The notes beneath the pieces are model-generated. The model made no database searches and was not told where the DNA came from. It saw only the letters and a program-made list of their open reading frames with translations. From Rhizaria sp. SCN 62-66 (taxonomy: Eukaryota; Rhizaria, unplaced): a stretch of 64,000 nucleotides of DNA. This document shows positions 12,601 through 23,232 of this stretch, piece by piece. How positions within the stretch are numbered: the stretch's first letter is position 1; each line of letters opens with the position of its first letter. The translations under genes were made by a program, and so were the position numbers. The stretch covers positions 1 to 64,000 of the forward strand of contig MEDY01000187.1 in assembly GCA_001724265.1 (NCBI GenBank), in the 5' to 3' direction.

Positions 12601-12813
12601 GTTGCGCAGAGGGGCCGTGCGCGCGAGCGAGCGCAGCGGCGCCGTGGGCGGCAACGCCAGCGGGGGCGCGTCGGGCGAGAGCACAATGCTCAGGGGCGCA
12701 GCCAGCACCGAGTGAGCGGGCACATGCGATGCTGATGATGAGGCTGCAGTAGTAGCTGCGGCAGCCAGGGCGGAGGCGAATACAGCCAAGAAGAGCAGCG
12801 ACAGGCGCGTCAT
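8350..12813 (-). CDS. SEL1L/Hrd3-like Sel1-repeat protein (ER-associated degradation)
   Basis: This is the probable lumenal substrate-receptor partner of the Hrd1 ubiquitin ligase in ERAD. The ATG at 12813 was chosen because it gives a clear signal peptide (MTRLSLLFLAVFASALAA); the open frame extends 35 codons further up without another credible start. The single exon encodes 1487 residues. An Asp tract lies near residues 140-160. Sel1/TPR-like repeats occur at about 444-470 (LGYKHLMGYGVPKSCDVAMQ), 562-605 (LGMIHLYGGRGV), 704-718, 898-930 (ALYNLAQLYLSGLGAP) and 1184-1238 (AATFNLAAMYEHGWG-like), with YYDLAAT near 1300. A single C-terminal membrane segment (ILGALVGALLAVIMYF, about 1468-1485) leaves a tail of a few residues, as expected for a type I ER protein. 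It is about twice the usual SEL1L length because of Ala/Asn/Gln-rich spacers. The repeat content is certain; the ERAD role rests on architecture. Confidence 0.8.
12373..12392 (-). repeat. GTC/GAC trinucleotide run encoding an Asp tract
   Basis: A short perfect triplet run inside the SEL1L-like gene encodes consecutive Asp residues. Confidence 0.6.
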
Positions 12814-13397
12814 GGCGGAAAAGAGTGCCGGAAAGCCCGGGGAGAGACGGGGCGCCGATGAGGCCCTTGGCGCGGGGCGGGGGGCTCGCGGGAACGGGGG
12901 AGGGTGAGGGGCAACCACAAGCGGATCTCAGCCAACGGAAAAACAACCTTAGTGTCTCTGCGCCAACGTTAAATGAAAAGAATTAAGAATGTTGGGTTAG
13001 ATCAGCACTAATTCTTACTGAGTTACCATATTAAATCTCAACCAACTATGATTTCACTCTGAAGCAGTCATTGCAGACTGTCGCTGACGTGGGCCAAGAG
13101 GAGAGCTCGACACTCTCGCGATCGACAAGACGACCGAGAAAGCACACCGACCGACAAGAGTCCGCTGCGCACCGGCCCTTCTCGAGCTCGACCCAACGCC
13201 TTGTCTCTTCATAACCACTCTTCTGGATTTGCATAACAACAACAAATCACAGTTTTCTAACTATTGCGTAAATTATAGACTCACCGTCGACCGCCTTCGT
13301 TGTCTCCCACCACTAGTTCAACCTCTCCACTCTGACTGGTTTGCGCCGCACCCCCCGTCCGCTCTGACCCGCGCCCAGCCTAGTCGTCGCCCTCGCC
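12814..13397. promoter_or_regulatory. Divergent promoter region (SEL1L-like / RsfS-like)
   Basis: This separates two divergently transcribed genes, so it probably serves both. Near-identical 12-mers CGATCGACAAGA (13119-13130) and CGACCGACAAGA (13148-13159) lie 29 nt apart in its centre, with a partial third copy (CGACCGAGAAA) at 13131. The same CGACAAGAG core occurs in another divergent promoter at 52787-52795. No TATA box was assigned. Confidence 0.35.
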
Positions 13398-15773
13398 ATG
13401 CTTTCCCGCCGCGCCACCGGCGCCGTGGCCCGCGCTGCGCTCTCGCTGCCCGTCGCCGCGCCCGCCGCGGCCCGCAGCGCTCTCACAGCCCTCGCAGCCC
13501 TCACAGTCATCCCGGCGATATCGGCTCTGCCGCACCGCGCTTTCGCCTCCGCCTCTGGCTCCTCAGCCAAGGGCGCCCCCCGCGCTCGCACGCGCACCGC
13601 TGCGGCCGCCGCAGCCGCCGTTACCGCAGCCGCGGCCAGCGCTAACGCCGCCGCTAACAGCGGCAGCAGCAGCGGGACCAAGGGCAGCCGCAGCCGCGCC
13701 GCTGAGTCGGCCGCCGCCGTCGCCGCCGCCGCCGCCGCCGCGGAGGCGCCCGAGTCCTCTGCCCCCACCCCGCTGTCGACCCCGCGCGCGTCTCCGCTGA
13801 CGAGCGTCTCCGCGTCGTTCGTGCCGGTGGGCAAGGCGGCCCCGTTCGCGGCGGGCGTGACGGCCCGCGCGGGCGCCGCCGTCTCGGGCGCAGGCACCGC
13901 GCCCGGCGCCGTCGACGACTACGCGAGTCTCGGAGACCTTCTGGACGGGGCCGACATCGATAATCTGTTGCAGCACCAGCTCGCGCGCCGCGCGCGGGAG
14001 GACCTGGAGCGCGCCGCAGACGCGGAGGCCGCCGCCTCCGCCAATGCCGCCGCCGCAGACGCCGTCCACGCCGCCGCTGCTGGTGCTGCTGGAGGCAACG
14101 ACGCCATTCTCGCGCTGACGCGGGGGCAGCAGGAGGTGTTGAAGGCTGCGCGCAAGCATCAAGGCCTCAAGACCTCTCCGGACAGCGCCCACATCAGCAC
14201 CGGTCCCAGCAACATCGCGACTGGTAAGGGCGGCAAATCCAAGAAGGCCGCCACCGCCGGCAAGACTGAGCAGCAGGGCCAGTTACACTGGCAGTCCCAT
14301 GCCCACACACAGTCGCAGGGCTCGGAGTCCCCGTACTTCGTCGATGACGTGACGGCCGGCCTCACACTCGAGTCCGAGCTCGCCAACTCATACGGTAGTT
14401 TCAACAACGACGACGGCAACGTCGACGTCGCCGCCACGATCACCGCCGCCGGCCCCGCGGCCGCGGCCGCCGAGGCGCGCCGGCTGTCCGTCCTGGATGC
14501 TGCGCGGCTCTCGGTGGCGACCGGCGGCCTCGCCGACCCCGCGGCCCGGGGCGTCGCGGGCGTCGCTGCGGCCGCCGTGACGCCCACCGACGCGATGCTG
14601 TCCGCGCTGATCCGGCAGAAGACGCTGTTCGACCAGGCCAGCCGCGTGCGCGAGTACCGCGCCGCGCTGCGCAAGGCTGTGGTGGACCAGTACCAGGCGC
14701 TGCGCTCTCTGCCGCGCTTCACCATGTCAGGATTGCTGGCTCTGCTCGAGTGCATGGAGCAGCCCAACCGGACCGAGATCGCCATGTACGGCATGGCCGC
14801 CACGCCCGCCGCCGCCGGCTTTGACGAGCACGCGGCGATGCGGCTCACGGTCTTTGCGCGCTGCCCCAACGAAGAGATCATGTATCTCGTCACAGATGTT
14901 ATCACGCGGTAAGTTGGCTTGGTGTATATACGCCGCGGAGATTCATGTTTGTTTATAAAAGAAGGAATGTAATTTAATGAACTTCTAAAATCTAAAAAAT
15001 GAAAGTTCATGATATCTTATCTCACGTTTGTATCTCCTACTTTACTTTGCTTTGTTTAGTCTTGCGCAAGAGAAGAAGATCGTCGCGAACCAGCCCGTGT
15101 CGTTCCTGGTGACAGGCTACGAGGTCGACCCCTGGGTCATGATCGACCTGGGCACCGCTGTCGTCCACCTCTCGCTGGGCTCCGCGCGCACGGTATTCGG
15201 CGCCGAGGAGCTGCTCGCCAAGGAGCGGATCTCGCAGACCGACTATGAGCGCTTCGTGGGCGGCATGGGTGACCAGGTGGCCTTCTCGCGCTGCTCGCTC
15301 GTGTCACGGACGCGCAACGTCGACTCGACGATGAAGGGCAAGAAGTTCACCGTGCAGATGCTTATCAAGGAGCTCGAGGAGGCACAGGGCGCCACTGCGG
15401 AGCGCGTCAAGGCCAGGTACGCCGTGAAAACAACAGCGTCATGTAAACTTCAAATCTTGCAATATGAGAGATATTTTGATGCTATGGACTTATATCAACA
15501 TGCTTCGATGTTGTTATGGTGAGAGATTGTATATTTTACGTTTTATTCTGTCTTTGAACCCCAAACCTCACATATCATGTTCATGTCCCGTCTTTTGTGC
15601 TGTTTTGCGATATCAGGGCGATGAGTGAGGCACACGGCGGCCGCGACGACGAGGACTTCGAGGGCACCACGGGCGGCAGCGGCGCCAGCCCGGGCGGGAT
15701 GTTCGACGAGGTCTACAGGCAGTCACAGCACATGCAGGTGCAGCACATGGGCATGAGCAAGCGCCGCCGATGA
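13398..15773 (+). CDS. RsfS/MALSU1-like mitochondrial protein (3 exons)
   Basis: This is a possible mitochondrial homologue of the ribosome-silencing factor family, which binds the large ribosomal subunit. Exons are 13398-14908, 15060-15416 and 15617-15773; the introns are 151 and 200 nt with GTAAGT and GTACGC donors. The joined frame encodes 674 residues and ends in TGA. The N-terminus (MLSRRATGAVARAALSLPVA) is a presequence-like Arg/Ala segment, followed by about 350 residues of Ala-rich low complexity. The family hint lies in exons 1-2: a helix with LVTDVITRLAQEKKIV, then VDPWVMIDLGTAVVHLSLGS, resembling the RsfS strand that reads WVLVDxGDVVVH. The tail is Gly/Met-rich and ends KRRR. The match is short and the expected acidic residue after DLG is replaced by Thr, so the family assignment is tentative while the exon structure is firm. 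Confidence 0.6.
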
Positions 15774-16512
15774 GTGTGAACGCAAAATCGATGTCTTTAT
15801 ATTTAACTTCTGGTGTGTGGTGATATGAAAATGGCCAGGTTGCGTGGCATAGATAGTTGTATTTCGGATTAATAAAACTGTTTCTCTATTTAATCATTAG
15901 TATTGTATATCATATTCAAAAATATTAGCGAATGACGATAGTATATCCCATAAAAGCTATTGATTGGTGCTCTCAAAAGGTCGTACCCCCCGGCTTAACC
16001 AGGCGACCAGGGACTCGAATCGCCCGCCCATAAGGCTTAGGGATGACTTCAGCCCGGGACTCCGCCTGGCACTCTAGGCCACGACCGTGGTAATGCCAGG
16101 AACAGAATTAACGACACACGACGCAGATGCGTTTTAGAATCGATATCTTGATTTGAGTTGACAGATGGTTCATGCGTCAGATATGAGGAAAGCGCGTCCC
16201 CCCAAACCCTACACTGTCGACTCTCCCCGAGCTTTAAGCACGCATAGCGCCTTAAAAACATTTTTTTCTGATTTATCATTTCCACATTTTGGGTCTAAAA
16301 TTTAGTGTGTTGTTATCTACATCACTCATTTTTAAACTCACATCATATTTTGTCCTCTGTCTTCAATCCTGTTCCTGTCGTCCAGCCCTCGAGCACAGCC
16401 TTGCTGAGGCTTTCCTTCTTTTCCTCCCCCCAGCGCTCGCACCCGACTCAGCACACCACCCCCGCTCCGCAGCGCGCCGCCCGGACCGGTCGCCCCGTTA
16501 TTTGCGCCCGCG
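15774..16512. other. Intergenic with tRNA-like element
   Basis: This holds the 3' end of the RsfS-like gene, a Pol III-type structured element at 15979-16086 on the minus strand, and the presumed cyclin promoter/leader (pyrimidine-rich at about 16375-16440). Otherwise it is AT-rich. Confidence 0.4.
15979..16086 (-). ncRNA. tRNA-like / Pol III-type structured small RNA
   Basis: Read on the minus strand, the element has an A-box-like TGGCCTAGAGTG at its start and a B-box-like GATTCGAGTCC about 60 nt later. A TTTT terminator (15978-15975) follows immediately. The ends pair over 7 bp (GGTCGTG with TACGACC, one G-U). Inside, CCAGGCG pairs with CGCCTGG (7 bp), and CCC-TAA pairs with TTA-T-GGG around a 3-nt loop. 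At 108 nt, with 25-30 nt between the B box and the acceptor-like 3' strand, it does not fold into a standard cloverleaf, and I cannot assign an anticodon. It could be a degenerate tRNA, a tRNA-derived SINE-like unit or another Pol III RNA. Confidence 0.4.
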
Positions 16513-19500
16513 ATGGACTCGAAGCGCGCGCGCCTCGTCTCCGCGACTGCGCCCCCTTCCCAGCCCACCAGCACCAACACTGGCACCAGCACTGGCCAGC
16601 CGGCTTTCGGGGCGACTGCTGCTGCCGCTGGTGTTGCTGTAGCTCCAGCGACGCTCACTGGCACACAGCAGTCCATGGGCGTCCAGTCCCCCGCCGCCCT
16701 CGCCCCACCTCAGCAGCAGCTTGGCTTCACCCCGGCACATCAGCAGCAGTACCAGCAGCAGCAGCAGCCGCGGTCTCTCTCGCGGCAGCAGCGCCAACAA
16801 CGCCACGGCAGCGGCGGCGGCGGCAGTGGCAGGCTGAGCCGGAGAGCTGTTAGAATGGGCGACGGCGATGACGATGACGATGATGCCGACGACGCCGACG
16901 CCAGCAACATCTCTGCTGCTGCTGCTGGTGCTGCAGGTGTGAACCACAGCTACACCGCCGGCTCTAGCTTCAGCTCCAGCTCTGCCTCCGTTTCACACCG
17001 CTCTCGCAGCTCTGCTGCCGACGGCCAGAGTGACCGTGAGCAGCCGGGTGACGGTGAGCACGAGCAGCAGCACTGTCTGCCGATAAGTCAGGCCGCCTGG
17101 TCAGTGGTCCGCACGACCCCGCTGGCCAGCCACATCGCGCGGCCTGCCAACGCCGACGACACGCTCCCCACCGGTTCCCTCACGAGCTCTCTTACAGGTA
17201 CTGCTGCCGCAGGGACGCAGGCTTATAGTAACCCCAATAGCGCGAAGAGTAGAGGCGTTGGCGTTGGCGGCAGCATGGTGACGGGCTGTGCGCTCGGCAG
17301 CATTCCCGAGCGCGGCGCCTACGTCGAGAGCACCTGCACTGGGGGCACTTACACCGCGGGCACTTACACTTCGAGAGACAGCGCCGGCAGGAGCGCCCCC
17401 GCGAGCGCTCTGGTCGGTGACGGCGGCGCCACGACGACTGGCGGCGGCGTGGCGACGGGCGGCGGCGTGGCCATGACTGCGACCCCGGCCCACGCCCCCG
17501 CGACTACTGCCGCTCACGGTCACTGCGAGTCCCACATCACCGGCGCCGGCACTGGCGTCACTGGCACCGGCACTACCGGCTCTGGTTTCGGTTTGTTTCC
17601 CCCCGTCGAGGCGGCAGCCGCAGCCGCAGGCAAGCACCTCGCCGACACTATGACCGCGAGCAAGCTGTTCCACAATCCCGTTGACGGCCGGAGTCGCAGT
17701 CTCATCACTGCCGCACCCGCCACAGCCACCGCCGCGGCCCCCCACGGCTTCGCGGTGGATCCCAACGCTCTGGGCTCGCTGTACAAGCAGCAGACCAAAG
17801 GCGGCGATGCCACGGCGACGACTGACGGTCTAAGTGGTCACGACGACAGTCTAAGTGGCGACCAGGAGCAGCAGCAGCAGTACTTAGACGTGCTCGACGT
17901 GACGACGGCGTCAACGCTGCCGCCACTTACATCCGAGTCGGGGTACTTACACGGGCACGGACACTCGTTCTCCAAGTCGGACGCGTTCTCAGAGACAGGC
18001 CGGCGCCGCAGTGGCGCCGGCGGCCAGGGCGCTGGCGGCAGTGACGCGGGCTTAGTCACGGGAGCCATCCACGAGGAGAGCGAGGTGACCGAGGGCATGA
18101 GCAGTTTGCACAGCAGCAGTTTCGAGGGCAGTGCGCTGGCCCCGCTCTCGCTGACGACCGACCACGGTCACTACGCAGACAGCAACGCTCACGGCGCCAT
18201 AGCTGCCGCAGCGCTCAGCCAGTTGCTGCCCCATGACGACCCTCTGAACGCCTCAACAGTCTCCGCGCTCTCGGTCTCCGCGCTCACGGCCGCTGACGGC
18301 GCTAGCGTCGGCCGGGACACCACTCGCTCCGCCGCCGGGAACGCGGGCGTCAACACGACTACCGGCGTCAGCACCGTTGCGGGCGTCGGGAGTGACGGCA
18401 GCGTGTACCGTCGCCGCCGCCGCGCCGCCGCCGACATGACCGCAACTATGAACGACGACTATGACAACAACGGTGCAGAGGACTCCGTCAACGGTCGCGG
18501 CCGTCGCCATGGCGCGAACCCTGTCTCTAGCGCTGCCCACGTCACTGCGACTGCAACTGCGGCGGCCGCCGCCGCTGCCGCTGCCACTGGCGCTGCCACC
18601 CAGACTGACGTCTACACCGCGCCCCACACCACCGCGCCCCAGACTGCCCCTCTGACCGCGCCCCAGACGCAGGTCTTCGCGGGCCCCCGCGCGGCGCCTG
18701 TCGCGCCCCCGGCCCCGCAGCGGCGCGCCCCCGGCCGCAGCGGCGGCGCCCGCTACGGCTCTAGCAGCAGCGACAGCGGCCGCGGGGGCTGGGGCCGTCC
18801 GCTGGCGCCCGCGATCGCTCTCGACGCCACTGGCGCTCGCGGCTCCTGCAGCGCCCACCCCGCCGGCGGATGCGATTGCGTCGCTGCCGACCCAAGCGGC
18901 AGCGGGGGCGACTGCAGCGACGACTGCGACGGCGGCGGCGGCGGCGACCTGAGCCCCGGGAGCCGTAGCTACAGCGACCTGCGCGACCCCGCCGGGCTGG
19001 ACCTCAGCGGCATGCGCGGCAACGCGACGCTCGTCGACCAGCACCTGCGGTCGCTGCGCCACGCTGAGGCCCCGCAGCTCAGCACCGACGCGCTCGCGCG
19101 CATGCTCATCGCGTCCAACGCCAACGCCAGCGCCAGTGCCAATGGCAACGCTAGTGGCGACAAAGGCGGCAGTGCGGGGCCGCGGCCGCGCGTGCAGTTC
19201 CTGGGCACTGCCGCGCCGCCGCCCACACCGCGGCTGCCGGGCCAGACTGAAGCGCAGTACCAGGAGCAGGTCCAGCGGGCGCTGTCGCCGCAGCACCAGC
19301 AGCTGCTGCACGCGCAGTCGCCCGAGCCGCTGGTGACATCGCCCGCCGTGCTGAGCTTCTGCGGCGAGAAGCTGGTCCAGTGGATTGTCGGCTACTGCAA
19401 GTCGCAGCTGGCCACCGCGGACACGATCCACCACGCCGTGCGCCTTTTCGATGCGGCGCTCGCGCGCGCGCTGTACCGCCGCAGCGACATCCGCAAGCTC

Positions 19501-20910
19501 GCAGTGGGCTGTCTGCTGATCGCGTACAAGTTTAACGAGGCGGCGGACCGCGTGCCGCGCATCCCGGACCTGGTGGCGACGTGCTGCAGCTTCACCAGCG
19601 TCTTCGACGCGGCGCTGTGCGAGACGCAGCTGATGCAGAGCATTTTCGCCTGGAACGTCAGCTTCGTGACGGTGACGCACTTTCTAAACGCGTTCGTGCA
19701 AAAGGGGTTTATCTTCGTCACCGACAAGGTCACCATCACACACTCGTCTGCTATCTCCGCAGCCAACGCCCACAACACTGCTGTTTCTAGCTCCGCGTCC
19801 TCGTCCCCGTCCGCGGGCTCGGTCACGGTCCCGGCCGACGCGCGCACGGTGCGGCACGCGCGGCGCCTGTGCGACCTGCTGGCCGAGCTCTCGCTGTCAC
19901 TGCCGGTGCTGCGCCACGCGCTGCCGTCCATCGCCGCGGCCGCGTGCGTGGCCGTCACGCGCCGCGCGCTGCGCGTGGCGCCCGCCTGGTGCGCCGAGGT
20001 CGAGGCGCTCGTGGGCCACACCGAACAGACGGTGCGGCCGCTCGCCGACGTCCTGCTGGCGCACTTCGTCGAGGCCTGCCCCGCAGAGGCGCGGCCGGTC
20101 CGAGAGGAGCAGGAGCAGCAGCAGCGACAGCTGCTGCAGCTGCGTCAGCAGCAGGAACAGAAACAGCAGGAGCAGCAGCAGGAACAGCAGCACCAGCAGC
20201 GGCAGCGTCAGCGGCAGCTCGAGGAGGACGAGGCCGCTGCGGCGGCGCTGGCCGCGGCGGTGGCGGCCGCCGTAGTGACCCCGATGACCTCGGTCGCCTC
20301 CGCGGGAGCTACGCTCGCCGCGCACGGTGCCACCGCCGCCGGTGCCGGGGCGGGGGCTGGGGCGCGGGTGGCGAACCCTTACAATCTGAGTACCCACCAC
20401 GGCTCTCGGAGCCACAGCAGCAACGGGAATGCCTTCACGGCTCAGGCGCAGCAGCGCGCGGCTGACTCCGCGTGGCCGAGCAACACTCGCGCGGACTCCA
20501 GTGCGTATGCAGTGAAGAAGACCTCTGCGACTGCCGCGGTCGGCGCTGGCTCCAACGCGAGCAAGAGCGCGCGCGTCGTCGTCGGCGCCGGCACCGTGGT
20601 CAGCACTCGGGGCGCCTACAGCAGCGCGGGCGGCCACAGCGACGCTACCCACGGTCGCTCGGTCTCGCTTTCTCACGGCCACGGCCACGGTCAGTACACG
20701 CGCGGCGTACCCACCCCGCTGGGCGCCACCGCCCCGGTCTTCACTGGCAGCGGTGCGAACGCTGTGACCAACGGCAGCGGCGCCGGCTCTGCCGCTGGCG
20801 CGGCCGGTGCGAGCGGCAGCGGCGCGGCGATGTCCGACGAGCCTGCGACCGTGAGCACCGACACGGGCGCGGGCTGCAACTACTACATCTACCCCTCAGA
20901 CATGGGCTAA
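16513..20910 (+). CDS. Cyclin-box protein with long low-complexity N- and C-termini
   Basis: This is a probable regulatory partner of a cyclin-dependent kinase. The single exon encodes 1465 residues, from the ATG after gcccgcg to TAA. The first 900 or so residues are Gln/Ser/Ala/Gly/Thr-rich and appear disordered. The cyclin box lies at about residues 945-1080. It begins with VLSFCGEKLVQWIVGYC, continues through helices with TIHHAVRLFDAALARALYR and the hallmark LAVGCLLIAYKFNE (compare LVGVxxLLIASKYEE), and ends with AWNVSFVTVTHFLNAFV. A second, weaker helical stretch (about 1115-1190) fits a degenerate C-terminal cyclin fold. It is followed by a Gln/Glu coiled-coil-like run at about 1198-1240. 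The key Lys and Glu of the kinase-binding surface are present as YKFNE. The subtype (A/B, D or Pcl-like) cannot be decided. Confidence 0.8.
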   Translation: MDSKRARLVSATAPPSQPTSTNTGTSTGQPAFGATAAAAGVAVAPATLTGTQQSMGVQSPAALAPPQQQLGFTPAHQQQYQQQQQPRSLSRQQRQQRHGSGGGGSGRLSRRAVRMGDGDDDDDDADDADASNISAAAAGAAGVNHSYTAGSSFSSSSASVSHRSRSSAADGQSDREQPGDGEHEQQHCLPISQAAWSVVRTTPLASHIARPANADDTLPTGSLTSSLTGTAAAGTQAYSNPNSAKSRGVGVGGSMVTGCALGSIPERGAYVESTCTGGTYTAGTYTSRDSAGRSAPASALVGDGGATTTGGGVATGGGVAMTATPAHAPATTAAHGHCESHITGAGTGVTGTGTTGSGFGLFPPVEAAAAAAGKHLADTMTASKLFHNPVDGRSRSLITAAPATATAAAPHGFAVDPNALGSLYKQQTKGGDATATTDGLSGHDDSLSGDQEQQQQYLDVLDVTTASTLPPLTSESGYLHGHGHSFSKSDAFSETGRRRSGAGGQGAGGSDAGLVTGAIHEESEVTEGMSSLHSSSFEGSALAPLSLTTDHGHYADSNAHGAIAAAALSQLLPHDDPLNASTVSALSVSALTAADGASVGRDTTRSAAGNAGVNTTTGVSTVAGVGSDGSVYRRRRRAAADMTATMNDDYDNNGAEDSVNGRGRRHGANPVSSAAHVTATATAAAAAAAAATGAATQTDVYTAPHTTAPQTAPLTAPQTQVFAGPRAAPVAPPAPQRRAPGRSGGARYGSSSSDSGRGGWGRPLAPAIALDATGARGSCSAHPAGGCDCVAADPSGSGGDCSDDCDGGGGGDLSPGSRSYSDLRDPAGLDLSGMRGNATLVDQHLRSLRHAEAPQLSTDALARMLIASNANASASANGNASGDKGGSAGPRPRVQFLGTAAPPPTPRLPGQTEAQYQEQVQRALSPQHQQLLHAQSPEPLVTSPAVLSFCGEKLVQWIVGYCKSQLATADTIHHAVRLFDAALARALYRRSDIRKLAVGCLLIAYKFNEAADRVPRIPDLVATCCSFTSVFDAALCETQLMQSIFAWNVSFVTVTHFLNAFVQKGFIFVTDKVTITHSSAISAANAHNTAVSSSASSSPSAGSVTVPADARTVRHARRLCDLLAELSLSLPVLRHALPSIAAAACVAVTRRALRVAPAWCAEVEALVGHTEQTVRPLADVLLAHFVEACPAEARPVREEQEQQQRQLLQLRQQQEQKQQEQQQEQQHQQRQRQRQLEEDEAAAAALAAAVAAAVVTPMTSVASAGATLAAHGATAAGAGAGAGARVANPYNLSTHHGSRSHSSNGNAFTAQAQQRAADSAWPSNTRADSSAYAVKKTSATAAVGAGSNASKSARVVVGAGTVVSTRGAYSSAGGHSDATHGRSVSLSHGHGHGQYTRGVPTPLGATAPVFTGSGANAVTNGSGAGSAAGAAGASGSGAAMSDEPATVSTDTGAGCNYYIYPSDMG

Positions 20911-21323
20911 ACTGGCGTAAGTGGCGCTTATATCGTCAGTTCGCGATCTGTCTGAGTTTGTTTCGACTTCTTCTTCTTTTTGGATCATATTTTCAGTGTT
21001 TTATATCTATATAGCATGTGGTTGACTTTTCTTTTCGCTCTAGCATTCATGACTAATCATCACAACAATAGCTTGTCCGTTGCACGCTATTGTACACGTT
21101 CATATGTTCGTGTAGTTTCCCTACCTAGTTCTTCGTAATACATACCTTAAACTCATTTTTGTTTCGACGTCTTATCACAAAATAATTAGATGTGTATGTG
21201 CCGGTATTATACATGTAAATAAGTCTCATAACAAAGGGCAACTATACACGACGACCGCAGTCGTATTTACTTTCGTTATGCAGCCCAGAAGCCATGTTAG
21301 ACCGTGCGGCGCAAAGTGCGCGC
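20911..21323. other. Convergent intergenic region
   Basis: This lies between the 3' ends of the cyclin-box gene (+) and the GABA transaminase gene (-). It is AT-rich and presumably holds both 3' UTRs. Nothing else was recognised. Confidence 0.3.
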
Positions 21324-23232
21324 TTACGCGGTCTTGGCGAGAGCGTGGACCTGGTTCTCGAGGATGTCGACGAACTGGGCGGCGTGCTTGGGCTGGAAGG
21401 TGAGGAAGGGGCGCATGCGGATGGTTTGCGAGCCGCAGCCGCCGATCTCGACGCCGGCCATCTTGAGCTTGCCGAGCAGCGCGTCGCGGATCGCGGGGGT
21501 CGGCGAGTCGAAGGCAATGAGCGTGCCCTGGCCGCGGACAGAGTGGATCACGCCGGGGTACTTGTCCGCGATGGCGTTGAGCGCCTGGGGTTGGGCGAGT
21601 GAAGAGAGCGCAGTCAAAGAAAAGAAAGATTGGTGAGATAAGCGTTTTGGAGGATATGAGGTAACGATATGACAATTGAGGAAAACGAGTCGAGTAAAAA
21701 AATTAAATCACGAGTTTAAAACAGAATTCAACAAACGCGTGTGTGAGCTCTTCTGAAGCCTTACAGACTACGAGTTCATGTTTTAAGCGTTCGTTGCTTT
21801 GTTGCGTACCTTCATGGTGTAGTCACCGACCTGGCGGACGCCCTCGATGAGGTTGTCCTTCTTGACAGTCTTGACAACGGCCTCAAGCTGGACGATCTTG
21901 GTCGGGTCGCCCATCCACGTGTTGAAGATGCGGTACGGCATGTCGGTGCGCAGGTGGGGCGCGTAGTAGAACCCGCCGGTCATCATCTTCTTGGAGAAGG
22001 TGACCATGTCGGGCGGCGAGGGGAGGTTCCAGGACTCGTGCGCCCACTGGACGCCGGCGTTGCCGCCGCCGGTCTGGACCTCGTCGACGATGAAGACGGC
22101 GCCGTTCTCCTTGATGATCTTCTGCAGGCCGGCGAAGAAGGCCGGCGAGGCGTGGTTGTCGCCGCCCTCGGCCTGAATGGGCTCCACGACCACGGCCGCG
22201 ACGGGCGCCTTGTTGGCCCACGACTTGAACAGGGACGCGACCTCAGCGAGGCAGCGTTCCTCCTCGGCCTTGTTCTCGGCCGCGTGCGCCGCGAGTGGGT
22301 ACTTGAGCTTGGGGAAGGGAGCCATGGGCCAGTCGAAGGACGGGAAATCGAGCTTGTGGACCCACTTGGAGCGCGTGGTCGACAGGCAGCCGAACATGCG
22401 GCCGTGGAAGGCGCCGTTGAAGGACATCACGGACAGCTTGGGGGAGCCGGGCTCCTACAGAATGAGCAGGGAGACACATGATCGGTTTTACGTGAGAGTA
22501 TGCAAGTGAGACTGAGTGAACATAAAGAAAATGTGCTACATTTTCACAAACCGAGAGCCGAACCGCCAGACATAATAGTTTGACATATATTTCTCGTGTG
22601 GAAGGGAGGTTTTGTCGTACCTGGTTAAGCATGCAGGAGGAGAGGTCCTCAGCGGAGGGGGGCTTGCCGCCGCGGCGGACGGACTGGTACCACATCATGG
22701 CCTGCTTGTACGCGTTCTCGTTGGAGCACGAGCCGCACATCATGGTGGTGACCTCGGAAAGGCCCTTAGGCGCGACGGCGACGAGGGTGTTGTTGATGCG
22801 GTCGACCCAGTCGGCGGGGGGGATGTTGCCGAGAGCGGGGCGGTGCATGAGCAGGGACAGGTTCTTGGGGTCCGTGAGCGCGGAGATCATCGCGGGGTGG
22901 TTGTAGCCAAGGGGAAGCGAGGAGATCTGCGAGTAGACGTCGAGGAACGTGTTACCATCGACGTCGGTGAGGTAGTTGCCCTGGGAGTTCTCGTAGTCAG
23001 CGAAGAAGTGAACAGCTCCAGACTCGGAAATCTTGTTCATCTTGGCGAGGAGGTCCTTAGACTTAGGGCCAGGCACGGTTGCGGTAAGGATCTTGGGGGC
23101 GGTGGGCTCGTTGGCGTGATCCGGAATCAGGGACGCGGGCACGGCAGGGCGAGCGGTGGCGGAGAAGGCACGGAGCGAGGCCGAAGCCGAGGCAACGGAG
23201 GCCTTGGAGACGACGCGGCGAAGAGACTGCAT
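21324..23232 (-). CDS. ABAT: 4-aminobutyrate aminotransferase, mitochondrial
   Basis: This is a PLP-dependent class III aminotransferase that transfers the amino group of GABA to 2-oxoglutarate, feeding the GABA shunt. Exons on the minus strand are 23232-22621, 22454-21810 and 21584-21324. All junctions are phase 0; the introns are 166 and 225 nt with GTACGA and GTACGC donors. They encode 505 residues, normal for the family. The start MQSLRRVVSKASVASASA gives a mitochondrial presequence. Diagnostic motifs are YENSQGNYLTDVDGN, the PLP-binding VFIVDEVQTGGG, and TFSKKMMTGGFYY, whose Lys359/Lys360 pair contains the Schiff-base lysine. YRIFNTWMGDPTK and the C-terminal VRGQGTLIAFD and GGCGSQTIRMRP stretches also fit. 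The stop is TAA. Confidence 0.95.

Noticed and set aside
15979-16086. Canonical tRNA gene, possibly a UAG-decoding one
   Set aside because: The A/B boxes and terminator fit Pol III, but the cloverleaf does not form and no anticodon loop, CUA or otherwise, can be assigned. It is kept only as a tRNA-like element.
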